The notes under the pieces were generated by a model. The model did no database searches, was not told the DNA's origin, and saw only the letters and a list, made by a program, of their open reading frames with translations. A stretch of 64,000 bases of DNA from Nissolia schottii (Eukaryota; Streptophyta; Magnoliopsida; Fabales; Fabaceae): NCBI GenBank assembly GCA_003254905.1, contig QANU01062782.1, positions 277,462 to 341,461 on the forward strand, given 5' to 3'. Positions 26,601-38,033 of this stretch are shown piece by piece; the stretch's first letter is position 1, and each line of letters opens with the position of its first letter. The position numbers and the translations under genes are program-made.

Positions 26601-29600
26601 TGAACGGTCATGGCAAAGAGCGGCCAATGAATTCAAACATAGAACTCGAATTTTTTCGAGGACTGCATCTTCATAGCTCAGCAATGATACTAATTCATTG
26701 ATAAATCCAGGCTCAGCATTGAAGAATGAAACCAGGTCATCAGCATCAGCACATGCTTGTATCAGAACTATGAAAGCATATAGGCGAATACATGTGTATT
26801 GCTGTCTAGAAGGCACAGAACCAAAGGCCTGAGCAAACCGCAATCTTGTCAATAAAGAAAATCTTAAACTAGCAGGTACCTTATACTCTGTAACTAACTT
26901 GTGCAAAAGCTCAAGATCCGTTTCCACACATTTGTTGATGCCAGATAGGTGAATAATTTGCAACCCTTGGACAGAGGCTTCAGCCACTTTGGTGTCACTT
27001 TCTGATTCATTTACAGCATAAAACTCAAAATGAAGAGTACAACCCAATTCATAAGCGGTAGGGTCAGGATCACAGCCATTAGGCGTAGCTGATGCAATTA
27101 GTCCAAGTCCCTCTTCCTTTCCACCCCATCCTTGTGCAAGAGCATACAGTTTTGAATTCAAAGAAGCATCTCTTATGGAATACTTTCCAACTGTTTTCTT
27201 CAAAAAGGTAGCCAAAGTGTCCAGGCTAGCCTCAACTACATCTGGGTCCGTAGAAGCAAGCAATGCTGAAAGATGCTGCTGCAGATTGAAAGAAAGCATA
27301 CGAAGTATTAATGGTAGGGAGCGAAGGAGTAAATAGCAAGACATCAGTAACTAATGCTAACGCATCTATGTAAATAGTTAAAACAATTACAGATCACCAA
27401 CAAAAAGAAAATAAGCAAATTTGAAGACATCTTATGTTGTTAACCAATGTGGAAAACAATTATTTTAGGAAAGACGCCATACCTCATACGAACTATAGAA
27501 ATGCTTATTTGTGCAATTATCCAAAATTATTCTAATGACACGAAGAATTTGAAGAACAGCTTCTCTAGGGAAGGGAGGATCCGAATCCAGGAAATCATCA
27601 TCAATCTGCAGATCCTTCCTCGATTTTATATACTTCTCAAAGAATGAATCAAAATGGTTAAATAGTTCAACCCAATGATGAAAATCTCCCTGTACAGAAA
27701 AAATAAATGTCAATGAATCATACACATCATAACAAATGTATACATATACATGCATAAAATAATAGTAATGCAAGCTAAGAAGGACAAAAAGTTACCTTAT
27801 CAAACTCCCAAACAAAGGCTTTTAAAGGTTCTTCTATCTTCTCAAACGGAACAGAAGTAACACAATTGATGAAGGATCTAATTTTTGGAGGCTGCAACAA
27901 GTCAAAGAATAGACGGGAAGTTACTACATCTTAATTGGTCTATTAATGTGAACATATCAGATTAACATAATCAACTAAAAAAACCAATAACTAAACCAGT
28001 GCAGAAGAGCATTCAACATATAAAGAACTCATAATCAAATTAAAAGATGAAAGAGTACATAAATCAATAAAGTAAGCACATTGCCATATACAAACACTAT
28101 AAACTGATTTCTAATGGAGAAACTAACACTTTGAAATAATACTCAACTTACAGTACACTAAATGTTTTACCAAGTGAAAGCACATGTTTTCTCAATTGTC
28201 AGTGCTAGCTCACAAAGCACACCTATTGTCAAAGTATTAGCATGAACTCACTAGTAAAGGGTTAATATGGGCTTTGTTCAACATGACAAAAATGAGATAA
28301 CACAATACAATAATAAAATGCATCAACAACAACCAACCCTTAATAACATCACATAATGCATCTTTGGACGTGTCACCTGCAATTCAAGTTAAGCAACTAT
28401 GATTTTCATCTCAAGAAAAATGTGGGTAATACATATGGCACAAACTTGTCTATAGTTTAACAAGATTACTTTTAAGATTACTTTTACTATGAACACTATG
28501 TTGGCTTAGATTTTGAATTTGGACATTCTAGAGAAGAAGAAAAAATCACCTTTCCAAGTGTCAAATCATCAAAAGGTGCATACATAAAATATATGTTGAT
28601 CAGCATCACAATAAGGACATTTGTAAATGTGATGCATTAGGGTTTGCTAAACTGACTATCGATGTGGAGGGAAGAAGCTGTCATTTCGCAACATATATAA
28701 CCATATTTGGACATAATATTTATATCAGAAATAAACCAAACAATAACTAAAAAATTGAAAAGCAATCAAGTTCATTGATCATTGCCAAATTTTGTAGCAC
28801 GTGTTATGAAAACAATGGAGACAACAGCTTAAATGAGTGGGGAGATGTTGAGGCCAGCAGATGTTAAACCCAACATCTTAGCAGAACTTTGAGGCCATCA
28901 ATTAGTTACAAACACGCTAACAAACAAGCAAAGCAAAACCCCAACATTTATGCATAGTCATGTTTCACCAAGATAATTTTATGTATAAATTACAGCATGT
29001 AGATTTCATGACATGCCCTGGTTCTAGAGTCAATTCTACTTTAATTTCATTGCAAAAGAAAACAGTAGTAAGAGTCCATCCTACAAAGGACTGAGCAAGT
29101 CAGGTCCAATGACAGCATCATCGCAATAACTGATCTCCATATGAGCAGAGAGTAACTTAGAAGTATACAAAATATCAAAACGAATGAAGGGAAAAAACCC
29201 TCAGCATACCCTTTGAGCTAAAAAAACTCTTCAGATAAATTTGATCAACTAAACGACCAGAAGTTTCAAGAAGTAAAAAAGATCGTACATAACGAGAATG
29301 GAAAACGCATTAACATTCCAACAAGTATTTAACAATTTAATAGCAAATAGAACTTAGAAAAAAGGTAAAATTCATGCCCCCAAAATCTTCCCTTTCCAGC
29401 TCCCAAAGTAAACATCAGAAACCCCAATCAATAAACAGCACAAAAGCGTAGGCACCAATTTTGTACAACAATCAGTCAAAAAATTGCAAACTTTATTAAC
29501 TGTGAAAACCACATTCCAGAACAGCTAAAACCCCAACAACAACAACAACAACAACAAGCAACACCAAACAAAAAATCGAAAAAAATAAAAACAACACATA

Positions 29601-29654
29601 CATAAACCCCAATAACAAGTGACCCAATTGATAAGCAAAAAGATCATAAATTTG

Positions 29655-29685
<31 letters not shown>

Positions 29686-29815
29686 TATATAAATAAAATA
29701 AAAAACACACATATCGGCAGAAAATCAAACAATCGGATAAGAAAAAATCGAAGAAAAAATAGCCCCAAAATGAAAAACTGACCACTTCGAGTGCCCGCTT
29801 CCTTTTGAGCTTCAT
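14655..29815 (-). CDS. UPL1: E3 ubiquitin-protein ligase UPL1/UPL2-type (giant HECT ligase)
   Basis: Fourteen coding exons are placed: 29815-29783, 27891-27796, 27689-27483, 27278-19305, 19214-18903, 18761-18560, 18477-17904, 17728-16597, 16464-16318, 16023-15943, 15714-15489, 15403-15264, 14979-14873 and 14757-14655. All phases agree and sum to 11334 nt (3777 residues; Arabidopsis UPL1 has about 3680). N-terminal armadillo-like DUF908/DUF913 regions occupy roughly residues 110-850. A UBA domain ([20 protein letters not shown]) lies near 1295-1335, a UIM ([11 protein letters not shown]) near 1350 and a long Asp/Glu tract at about 2155-2230. Three LPxDLRxEVL-type ubiquitin-binding repeats (DUF4414) lie near 2675-2770. 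The HECT domain fills the last ~370 residues, with catalytic Cys at about 3744 (SAHTCFNQL). The enzyme accepts ubiquitin from E2 as a thioester and passes it to substrates. A 3' UTR intron (about 14587-14502) is likely. UPL1 versus UPL2 cannot be told apart by eye. Confidence 0.95.
27892..29782 (-). other. UPL intron 1 (1891 bp)
   Basis: This long first intron lies after only 11 codons. It contains a (CAA)n-like tract near 29537-29557 and a (TA)n(CA)n microsatellite at about 29657-29692. I see no other gene in it. Long first introns near the start of plant genes often carry enhancing signals, but nothing specific can be read here. Confidence 0.7.
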
Positions 29816-29832
29816 CTCGGAACTGAGAGCAT
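29812..29832 (-). promoter_or_regulatory. Upstream ORF (6 codons) overlapping the UPL start
   Basis: In the leader, ATG at 29832 opens a frame encoding MLSVPR. Its TGA stop (29814-29812) overlaps the main ATG (29815-29813) as ATGA. Such an arrangement can let ribosomes re-start at the main AUG and may lower or tune translation. It lies 17 nt before the main start. Whether the transcript includes it depends on the start site, but the position so close to the main ATG makes inclusion near certain. Confidence 0.7.
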
Positions 29833-30100
29833 CGCAGGAATCAAAAACGATTGAGCGAGACGATCAATCGAGAATTGATCCTCCTCCCAATCAGACGAAA
29901 AAACCCCAATTCTCGAAGAGGAATGAGGGAATTGGAAGTGATTGTAAGGAGTGAGAGTTGAAAGTAGAGAGAGAGAGAGAGGAATTGAGAAGAGAGAAAA
30001 ACCCAAGTGAGGGAAAAGCTGAACAGAAACACAATAGCGTGGTTTACAATTTGCAAATACACCTCTATATTTATTGGGGAAGGAAACAAATTAAAATTAT
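29833..30100 (-). promoter_or_regulatory. UPL leader and core promoter region
   Basis: On the minus strand the leader is pyrimidine-rich, with a CTCTCTCTCTCTC run (plus-strand GA run near 29970-29981) of the Y-patch kind common at plant start sites. Upstream, AATAAATATAGAGG (near 30070) could be the TATA region. This is inference; no transcript data. Confidence 0.4.
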
Positions 30101-32953
30101 ATTTAAAAATTAAAAATTTAAAGCCAATAATGATAAAAATTATTTAATCAATGTTTTGCTGAAAATGTTCCTTTTTTTTCCTTAAACTATTTTCTTTTTT
30201 CGGTGGACTCTTTACTAAATTATTTTTTATTTATGCTTTATATTATATTGAAGGTTTCTAATTCTCTGAATTATCAATGAAAGTGAAAACAATTTCCCTA
30301 AATGGTAAATTTAACTTTCAAGGACTTGTTAACATTTTTTATTTGGTGAGATAGAATTTTCCTTCCTTGTATATAAACATAATTTATTTAAATCGTCTAA
30401 TCGACTTTATCTTTTTTAATTTCAAATTTTCTATAACTTTATCCCAATAAATATTAATAACAAATTTTTTTAATTATTAAATAAAGTAAGAATTAAATAT
30501 TTTTTAAAAATTAAAAACATTCCTTATATTATCTTTTATTTTATTTTATTTAATAGTTAAAAATATATTTGGCATGATATATTATTATTCATTTATCTTT
30601 TTATCCATTTATGATAATGCTTTTAGGGCAAAAACCGTTTTCTCGATGTTATAAGTATTTTCTATTAATAAATTTGTGGTAAATGTATGAATAAATTTGT
30701 TACGAATTTGAAGTGTAATACATCTAAAGAATAATATTTTTAAAAGTGAGAAGAACAAATAAATTACTCTTTTATTTTCATTCATTGACAGAACTCGATG
30801 ATGGTATAAATATTTTATATTAATAACATATAATTATTAAACTCTAATTTAATTTGTAAAATTATTTAATATAATATTTTTTATGAACACAAACTATTAA
30901 CATGTGTTATACGTATTGAATGAATATGATCTTAATTAAGTAAATTATTATAAATTTTTTTGATTAAAATTAGTATGACTTTTATTAACTTATTCATTTT
31001 GACATAAAACATTATTATTAGATTTATTTCATGTTAATACTATAATATTATTATTTTATATAATTTAACAAAATATAAATTAATGAATAAAAACGTTAAT
31101 GATTACGAAGCCCTTAGTTTATAATTTTCAATCAACAAAATTATGTATTCAATTAACATTAAAAAATAATGATGTATCCAAACACAACATACATATTCTT
31201 CCTGAATATATCAACTATCAAGTTTAATGTTTTGTTATTTAACTAAAAAATTTAACTACATTTTGTACCTTTATATTTATATTTATATTTATTCTATACA
31301 AATTATTATTTGCGTATGGAGATTTTACACGAATGCAAAAACACTTTTGTGCGCTCGTTGATAATATTTTCCACTGCTGTGTTGGAAAACGCGTGTGCAA
31401 TATTCAGAAGTAAAGTCAAAATAAAATATGAGTTTGTACACCCAAAAATAAAATTCAGAAAATTATTTCATCCTTTGATGGAAGGAAATGCTAATTAGTT
31501 GTGCATAAAAAATATATCTCAATTAACTATTAACTATAGTAAACAAAACTAAACCGACTTTTAAGGGGGAACCTCTTAAACCGACAATTGATGAAAAGAT
31601 AAAGTAAATAAAAGATAAGCACACAATTATAAAAGATGAGCACACAATCCATCCACAATGGTAAGTACATTTTCCTTCTAGGTTCATCCATCTCATTCCT
31701 CAGCTTACTTGTGTTGGTATAACACATTGTTTCATCGTTTCAAAGTTTAATTCTTAGATGTCATAATTGTTATTCTTAAACATTTTGAAAAAAAAAAAGT
31801 TATATCTTATTTTATTTTATAAATATAGTCAAAAAACATTAAACATCCCACTTTAATCCACTCAAAACATTAGAGGTAGATCATAATTTCAGACAAATTT
31901 TACTCGTAATGTCAAAAACCTAAATTCTGGAATCGAGACTTTGAAAAATATTTTACCTAACAATCACCTCGGCCTGAAATTACTTGTGCAATTTTTGTGA
32001 AAACAAAAAGTCCTACATTTACATTAAGTTTAAGTTCATCTTTAAAAAATACATTTCATGTGCATATATCTATCGTTAATTAAGTGTGTTGATTTAGTGG
32101 TAAATGCACATTACAGTTTAAGGAGGAATACCTCAATTCAATTTTTAAAACAAAACACCATTTGAAAATAAAAGTTTAACTACATTATAAATAATTAGTC
32201 TTTGTTCCTGGTAAAAGAAATAAAATTATCTTAGCAATACAAAAATATAAGTAGGTCAAATACTTCATATTGGCCTAAAATTTTAAAATAATAAGGTTTC
32301 AATTGTTACATCATATAAAATTTAATAATATTACTTAATATTATAAAATAAGTTTTTATCATATATTCGGTATAAAATTGGATAGTATAACTTTATACGA
32401 TCTTATCTATTTTTATCATATAATTATCGTATTAAATTATCATGTTTTCTCATACATGATTAGACCTGATAGTATTATTTTTTTACTCCATTTTAAATTA
32501 TTTTTACTTATTCCCTCTTTTTTTCATCATTATATAATCATTAATCATCATCATTACATTTTCTTTTTCTCTCTCTTTCTCTCTCATGGCTAATGTTTAT
32601 GGTTTTTTTTCTTTTCTTTAAATTAACACCTTTTGATAATTCAAAGAACATGGAAGTGGAAATTTTACACATATCAATGTGTGTTGGGAAGTGCTAAATA
32701 TCATTGTAGGTTTATCTGATTTTTTCTTTAAATGATCATGAGAGATTATACTTCTAAAAATGTTTATTTTTTATTTTTTACTTATTTTAGTATTAATTTA
32801 TAAAACACATGATAATATATAAATTTATACAATATATTTTTTATATTTATATTATACTTTCATGTTTTATATTATTATGTCTTGTCTTATAAAATATACC
32901 AAAAGAGGCTTAAATCTATAAGTTATACTATATATTCTTCGTTTACTCTTTCA

Positions 32954-32955
<2 letters not shown>

Positions 32956-32992
<37 letters not shown>
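32956..32992. repeat. (AT)n microsatellite
   Basis: About 18 uninterrupted AT units. Likely length-variable between individuals. Confidence 0.95.
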
Positions 32993-32994
<2 letters not shown>

Positions 32995-33637
32995 AAGTAA
33001 TTGTGAGAAAGATTAGTTTTATAAAGAAGGTGAATATACATAACTAAATAACTATATTATTTTGAAAAATAAGAACCTTTTTAAAGGGTCATTCTACTTG
33101 GAGCTTCCTTACCGGCGAAGCAAAAGTTTCATATGGGTCTCTTCATTCGTGAGCGATGGGGCAACTTTATTCCACCATTCACATGCAAGACGTGGAAGAC
33201 TTCATTATTCTCTTGTTATTATTGTTAATATAGTACTAGTATATAATAGAATTATTTTAATATATGTATTTGTACTATAATAAATTTAAACATATAAAAT
33301 TAAATAATAATTTTGTTTAAATATACAAGAGTAATTTTGAAAAAGTTAAGTATATTAAAATTTATAGAATTTTTTATATAAAAAATTAAATAGTATTGGT
33401 GTTAATCGTTACAAAAATTTAAATTTGCATAAATTATGTTTGAGAATTGATTTTAAATTTTAGTTAGGATATCAAATTTAGTTTAAAATTTTGACTGATG
33501 ATTGTTTTAGACGTGAGAATACTAAAATATAAATTAAGGAAAAATTAGCGCGGCCAAAAAATTTAGTGAAATTAACTTTGACAATAAGTTTTCTTCCAAA
33601 AATGGTGTGAAAAAATTCAAATATTTAGTTAATATAG

Positions 33638-33697
<60 letters not shown>
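33638..33697. repeat. (ATT)n microsatellite
   Basis: About 20 near-perfect ATT units, a few hundred bases from the left end of the MULE. Confidence 0.95.
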
Positions 33698-34137
33698 ACT
33701 GTGAATATGAATTTAACATTTATAGAAAAAAATATGAATTTAACATTAAATTATGATTATCGATATTGCTTTTTTATTTAAGTCAAGATTTGTTATGTTA
33801 AAAATAATCTACTTAGATCATTATCATTTCATACCATGTTTATAGCATGTTTAAATAATAAAAAAAAGGACAAAAGTACTATATGTTACGTTTAAGAATA
33901 GGATAATTATTCTTGCACACCCAGTGCTTGAACACCTATTGCACACTCACCCTATTTTATTAAAACCCTAAATTGCCCACCCTAACGAACCACAGGCCTT
34001 CTTTGAGATAACGACTCCTTCTTCATCTCTCTGTGTCTTCTCATTCTCTCTGCATTTTGCTCTGGTTTATAGTTTCATTGTTGCTTGTTTCATTTCTTGA
34101 TTTGTGCTGCGATTTTGATCTATTCTGCTATCCATTC

Positions 34138-37100
34138 ATGGAGTCGTTGACGACAAATCCACTAAATTTCTTTGGCAAGGAGTCATCGTTCATGGAGTTG
34201 TTGTTGGAAGGTTTCAGCAATGTTACGGCGGCGCTGCCCCAACCCACATTGTTGGAAGGTAATTATTCAGTGAATTATCATACATGACGGTTGTGTCTAA
34301 AGATAAACAACGACTATGTCATACAAATTTGTTAGGTTATGTCTAAAATAAAATGACGGTTAGGTCTCTTATAACACAGTCATTGTGTCTTACTTCACAG
34401 AGAGAGTGCTACGTTGCTCCAGCATTCCAACTCAAGTTAGGTCTCTTATAATAAAATGGTTGTGTATTATAATACCACGATAGTTGTGTCTAGGTATAAA
34501 CCAAAGTTATGTCTTACAAAGTTGATAAGTTAAGTCTACAATTGAATAATGGTTAGGTCTCTTATATCACAGTCGTTGTGTTTTACTTCACAGAGAGAGT
34601 GCTACGTTGCTCCAGCATTTCAACTCAAGTTAGGTCTTTTATAATAAAATGGATGTGTCTTGGTATAAACCAAAGTTATATCTTACAAAGTTGATAAGTT
34701 AGGTCTATAATTGGATAATGGTTAGGTCTCTTACAACACAATTGTTGTGTCTTACTTCACAGAGAGTGTGGTACGTGGCTCTAAGACTCCAAGTCAAGTT
34801 ACCACTGACGTTAACAATGAAGAAATTGTTTTAGCAACATTTGACAAGAATGTAGGGATAATGATGTTAAACTTTGAAGAACTTGAAGGTATTTTAATGA
34901 ATTAAATAAAGTTTAATTGATTATATTGACTAGGTTTGACTTGTAACTACTAACTAGGTGTATTTTACTTAATATACATTTCTTTTCTATGTCTGTATAT
35001 AGGTGAATCAAGTACAAATATTATTATTCCAACTGTTGGTATGCAATTTGAGTCCGTTGAGGATGTTCATAATTTTTATAAAGACCATGCAACTAGCGTG
35101 AGATTTGAGTGCAAGATTAGAAACACAAAATCTGATGAATTTGGGGTTCCGTGATACCGTATAATTACATGTGTTAGGGAGGGGAAGAGTCAATCGAAGT
35201 TACCACCATCAGAGAGAGGACGAACCCTTCTATTGTTGCAAATTGCAACGTCAAGATCATTACATCAAAGAACACTGACGAGGCTTGGGTGATCAACAAA
35301 GTTGTTTTGGAGCACCCTCATGCAACAAGTCCATCAAAATCAAGACACTTTGCATCCAATAGATTCATACCAATGTTTGTAAAAAGGAGAATTGAGGTGG
35401 ATGATAGTGGAGGGATACGAACATACAAGACTTATAACTCTTTGTTACATGAAGTTGGTGGAGCAGAAAATATTACATTCACAGAGAGGGATGTTAGGAA
35501 TTTCTTAAGGACGGAAGTTAGATGTGTTAAGTCAGAGGGGAATGGGCAAGCCATGATCTAATACTTTCATAGGATGCAGGCTCAAAATGACAACTTTTAC
35601 TATGAAATTCTAAATGATGATGAGAGGTGAATCACCCATGCTTTTTGGTGTGATGCTAGGAGTCGAGCGACATACAAATATTTTGGAGACGTGATCTCGT
35701 TTGACATGACATGTTTGACCAACATGTACGATACATTATTATTTACATGGCCTAACTACTTTGATATTTGAGACCTAACTGAAATGTTGTATATGACCTA
35801 ACCACGTAATAACATAAGACATAACTTTATATGATTATAGACCTAACTTATTTTATCAAACCTGACCTAACCATGTTATTATAGTAGACATAACCACATT
35901 TATAATTTTGTTTGTAGGTACAATATGCCTTTTGCATGTTTTGTTAGTGCTAATCATCATGGGAATTATGTTTTGTTTGTGTGTGGATTGCTTGCGTCTG
36001 AAGAGAAAGAATCTTTTGTTTGGCTATTTCAATGTTTCTTGAGATGCATGAATGGGAAGGCACCATTGAGAATCATAACAAACCAGTGCATGTCAATAAA
36101 GCATGGAATTGAAGTAATGTTCCCCACAACTCATCATCGTTGGTGTATTTGGCACATATTGAAGAAAGTTTCAAACAAGTTAAAAGGATTCACAGAGTAT
36201 CTAAGCATCAAGGAGGACATTAACAAGGTTGTTTACAACACCCAGTTGAAGAGTTTGAGAGGGAATGAAATGTGCTTGTCAACAAGCATAGTCTTCAAAA
36301 CAATGCATGGATTTCAGGTAAGCATTGTGTCTATGTTAACAACGTTATTAGGGGTGTGTGTGTGTGTATAAATATATATAACGGTTAGGTCTAGCAATAT
36401 ATATTTTTTATTAATTATAAATTTGTACAGGAGTCTTTAATGATTGCCATAGGTGGGTCCTGGTATACTTTAGAGATAAATTTTGGGCTAGCATGTCAAG
36501 CACACAAAGAAGTGAAAGTATAAATGCATTTTAACCAGTACGATAATGATTAGTTGTGGTATTTTTTTATGTTAATTAAGATGTTTATGTCTGTCAGCAT
36601 AGTGTGGTTAGGTCTCAAATGCTAGGGCATTAGGTCTTAATTTAATTTCACATCACGTGACATTATTTCATTTGTGTGGTGGTTTCAACACTAGTGAGAA
36701 AGGTTCAAATAGAAGAAGAAGCTTATTTCAAAGACTTTAATACTTCTATTCAATGTGCATTGAAGATTGCATTTGAGAGACAGTTTCAAGTCGAGTACAT
36801 TATTTCCAAGTATTGAGAGGTGCAAAAAGAATTTCATGCAAAGATTGATTGTAATGCGATTATGATGTCACAAGATGAGTTAAGGGTAGTGTAAAATATG
36901 GTGGAAGATAGTTTAAGCTCATGGGATAGGTCATATAAGGTAGAGTTCCAAGTAGACAATAATGAGGTCAAGTGCTTGTGCAAGTGATTTGAGTTTAGCG
37001 ACATTTTATGCCGTCATGTCATTACTGTGTTGGGTGTCCAACGAGTGAAAAAATTGCCACAAAGGTATATACTACAACGATGGAGCGAAAACATAACTCG

Positions 37101-37458
37101 AAGACATACTCGCATAAAGAGTAGTCATGATGAAACTCGTGTGCCAACTATGATAGCTCGTTATGATGAAGCTATTATGATTTCATACAACCTTGCTGAA
37201 GTCGCATCAAGATCTGAACAACAAAGTCGATTTTATATAGAGGGACTAAAGAGCCTTAGGCGATTAATGATGGATATACCATGCGAACCAAAACAAGTAT
37301 CGTGTGAGAAATAAGTAACTAATGTGATTGATGAGAATCTTAGGGATGTTAGGAGCCCAAAACGTGTTAGAAGGAAGTGCCACCCAATTAAGCTTAGGAA
37401 GCAATCTTTAATGGAAAAAGTCGTAAAGAAAGCAATAAAGAAGGCAAAGACTAACTGA
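34138..37458 (+). pseudogene. MULE transposase, FAR1/MuDR type, decayed
   Basis: Pieces read in order. First comes a start region, MESLTTNPLNFFGKE (34138). A FAR1-type DNA-binding stretch (PTVGMQFESVEDVHNFYKDH, near 35025-35085) follows, then ITFTERDVRNFLRTE (near 35475). FGDVISFDMTCLTN (near 35690) carries the first catalytic Asp. The MULE core GNYVLFVCGLLASEEKESFV with HHRWCIWHILKKV spans 35960-36180, and RDKFWASMSSTQRSESINAF lies near 36472-36530. A SWIM-like zinc segment ending ILCRHV is near 37000-37018, and a basic tail ends at TGA 37458. In-frame stops interrupt it, for example after GVP near 35153, after GQAMI at 35559 and within the SWIM segment near 36987, and the frame shifts near 35220. 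The second catalytic Asp is Asn (RIITNQC instead of ITDQ). It cannot encode an active enzyme. Confidence 0.85.
34358..34800 (+). repeat. Tandem triplication (~170-193 bp units) in the transposase gene
   Basis: Three units start GGTTAGGTCTCTT at 34358, 34551 and 34720. Unit lengths are 193 and 169 bp, and the third unit is truncated. Each unit carries a splice-acceptor-like CACAG followed by an exon-like segment (AGAGAGTGCTACGTTGCTCC), so the start of one transposase exon has been copied along with its intron. Confidence 0.85.
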
Positions 37459-37471
37459 ATTTGTACAAATA

Positions 37472-37710
37472 AGACCTAACCATTTATTTTAGTCAGACAC
37501 AATCATTTATTTTACTCATACACAACCCTTTTCATATTTTAGACAGAACCATTTATTTTTCTCAGATACAACCATTTATTTTACTAAGACAAAACCATTT
37601 ATTTTACTCAAACACAACCATTTGTTTTACTCATACACAACCTTTTTCATTTTTAGACATAACCGTTCGTAAAATGAGACAACTTTCTTAAACAAGACAT
37701 AACCAATTTT
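37472..37710 (+). repeat. Minisatellite A: ~23-bp GACACAACC units
   Basis: About ten degenerate units of the type AGACACAACCATTTATTTTA (plus CTC) lie directly after the transposase stop. The array ends AGACATAACCAAT. It is nearly the same as the array at 43179-43512, in the same orientation. Confidence 0.85.
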
Positions 37711-38033
37711 CTTCCATGGTTCATTCAAATTTTTTCACTAACTGTTAGAATTATTATTTATTAGAAAGAAGTCTAATTTGTTTAAAAGATGTACGGTACA
37801 CTATTATTTAAAAGATCTAGCGGCATTAATGCATGAGATATAACCACGCTACTACATGTGACCCAACCAATAATTCGATGGGACCTAACCTCCAATGGAT
37901 TTCGACCTAAATCTCTTTACTAGTACAGCCATAACCATATATTTACATGAGACCTAACTGGTACAATAATATATATAACAATGTGTGAATAAAAAATGCA
38001 TTTTTTATGAATAAAATATGTACAAATATTGTA

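Larger units (their letters stand above)
30101..33891. other. AT-rich intergenic DNA, no gene seen
   Basis: Very AT-rich throughout. Short open frames lack any family signature or codon bias. It ends in two long microsatellites, listed separately. Confidence 0.55.

Noticed and set aside
29496-29815. Leu/Val-rich minus-strand frame extending UPL exon 1
   Set aside because: The frame runs through a GTG|GTCAGT donor into intron 1; the next exon (PPKIRSFIN) matches the family at the same phase.
33062-33280. 72-codon frame near the AT microsatellite
   Set aside because: No family signature; composition matches surrounding AT-rich DNA.
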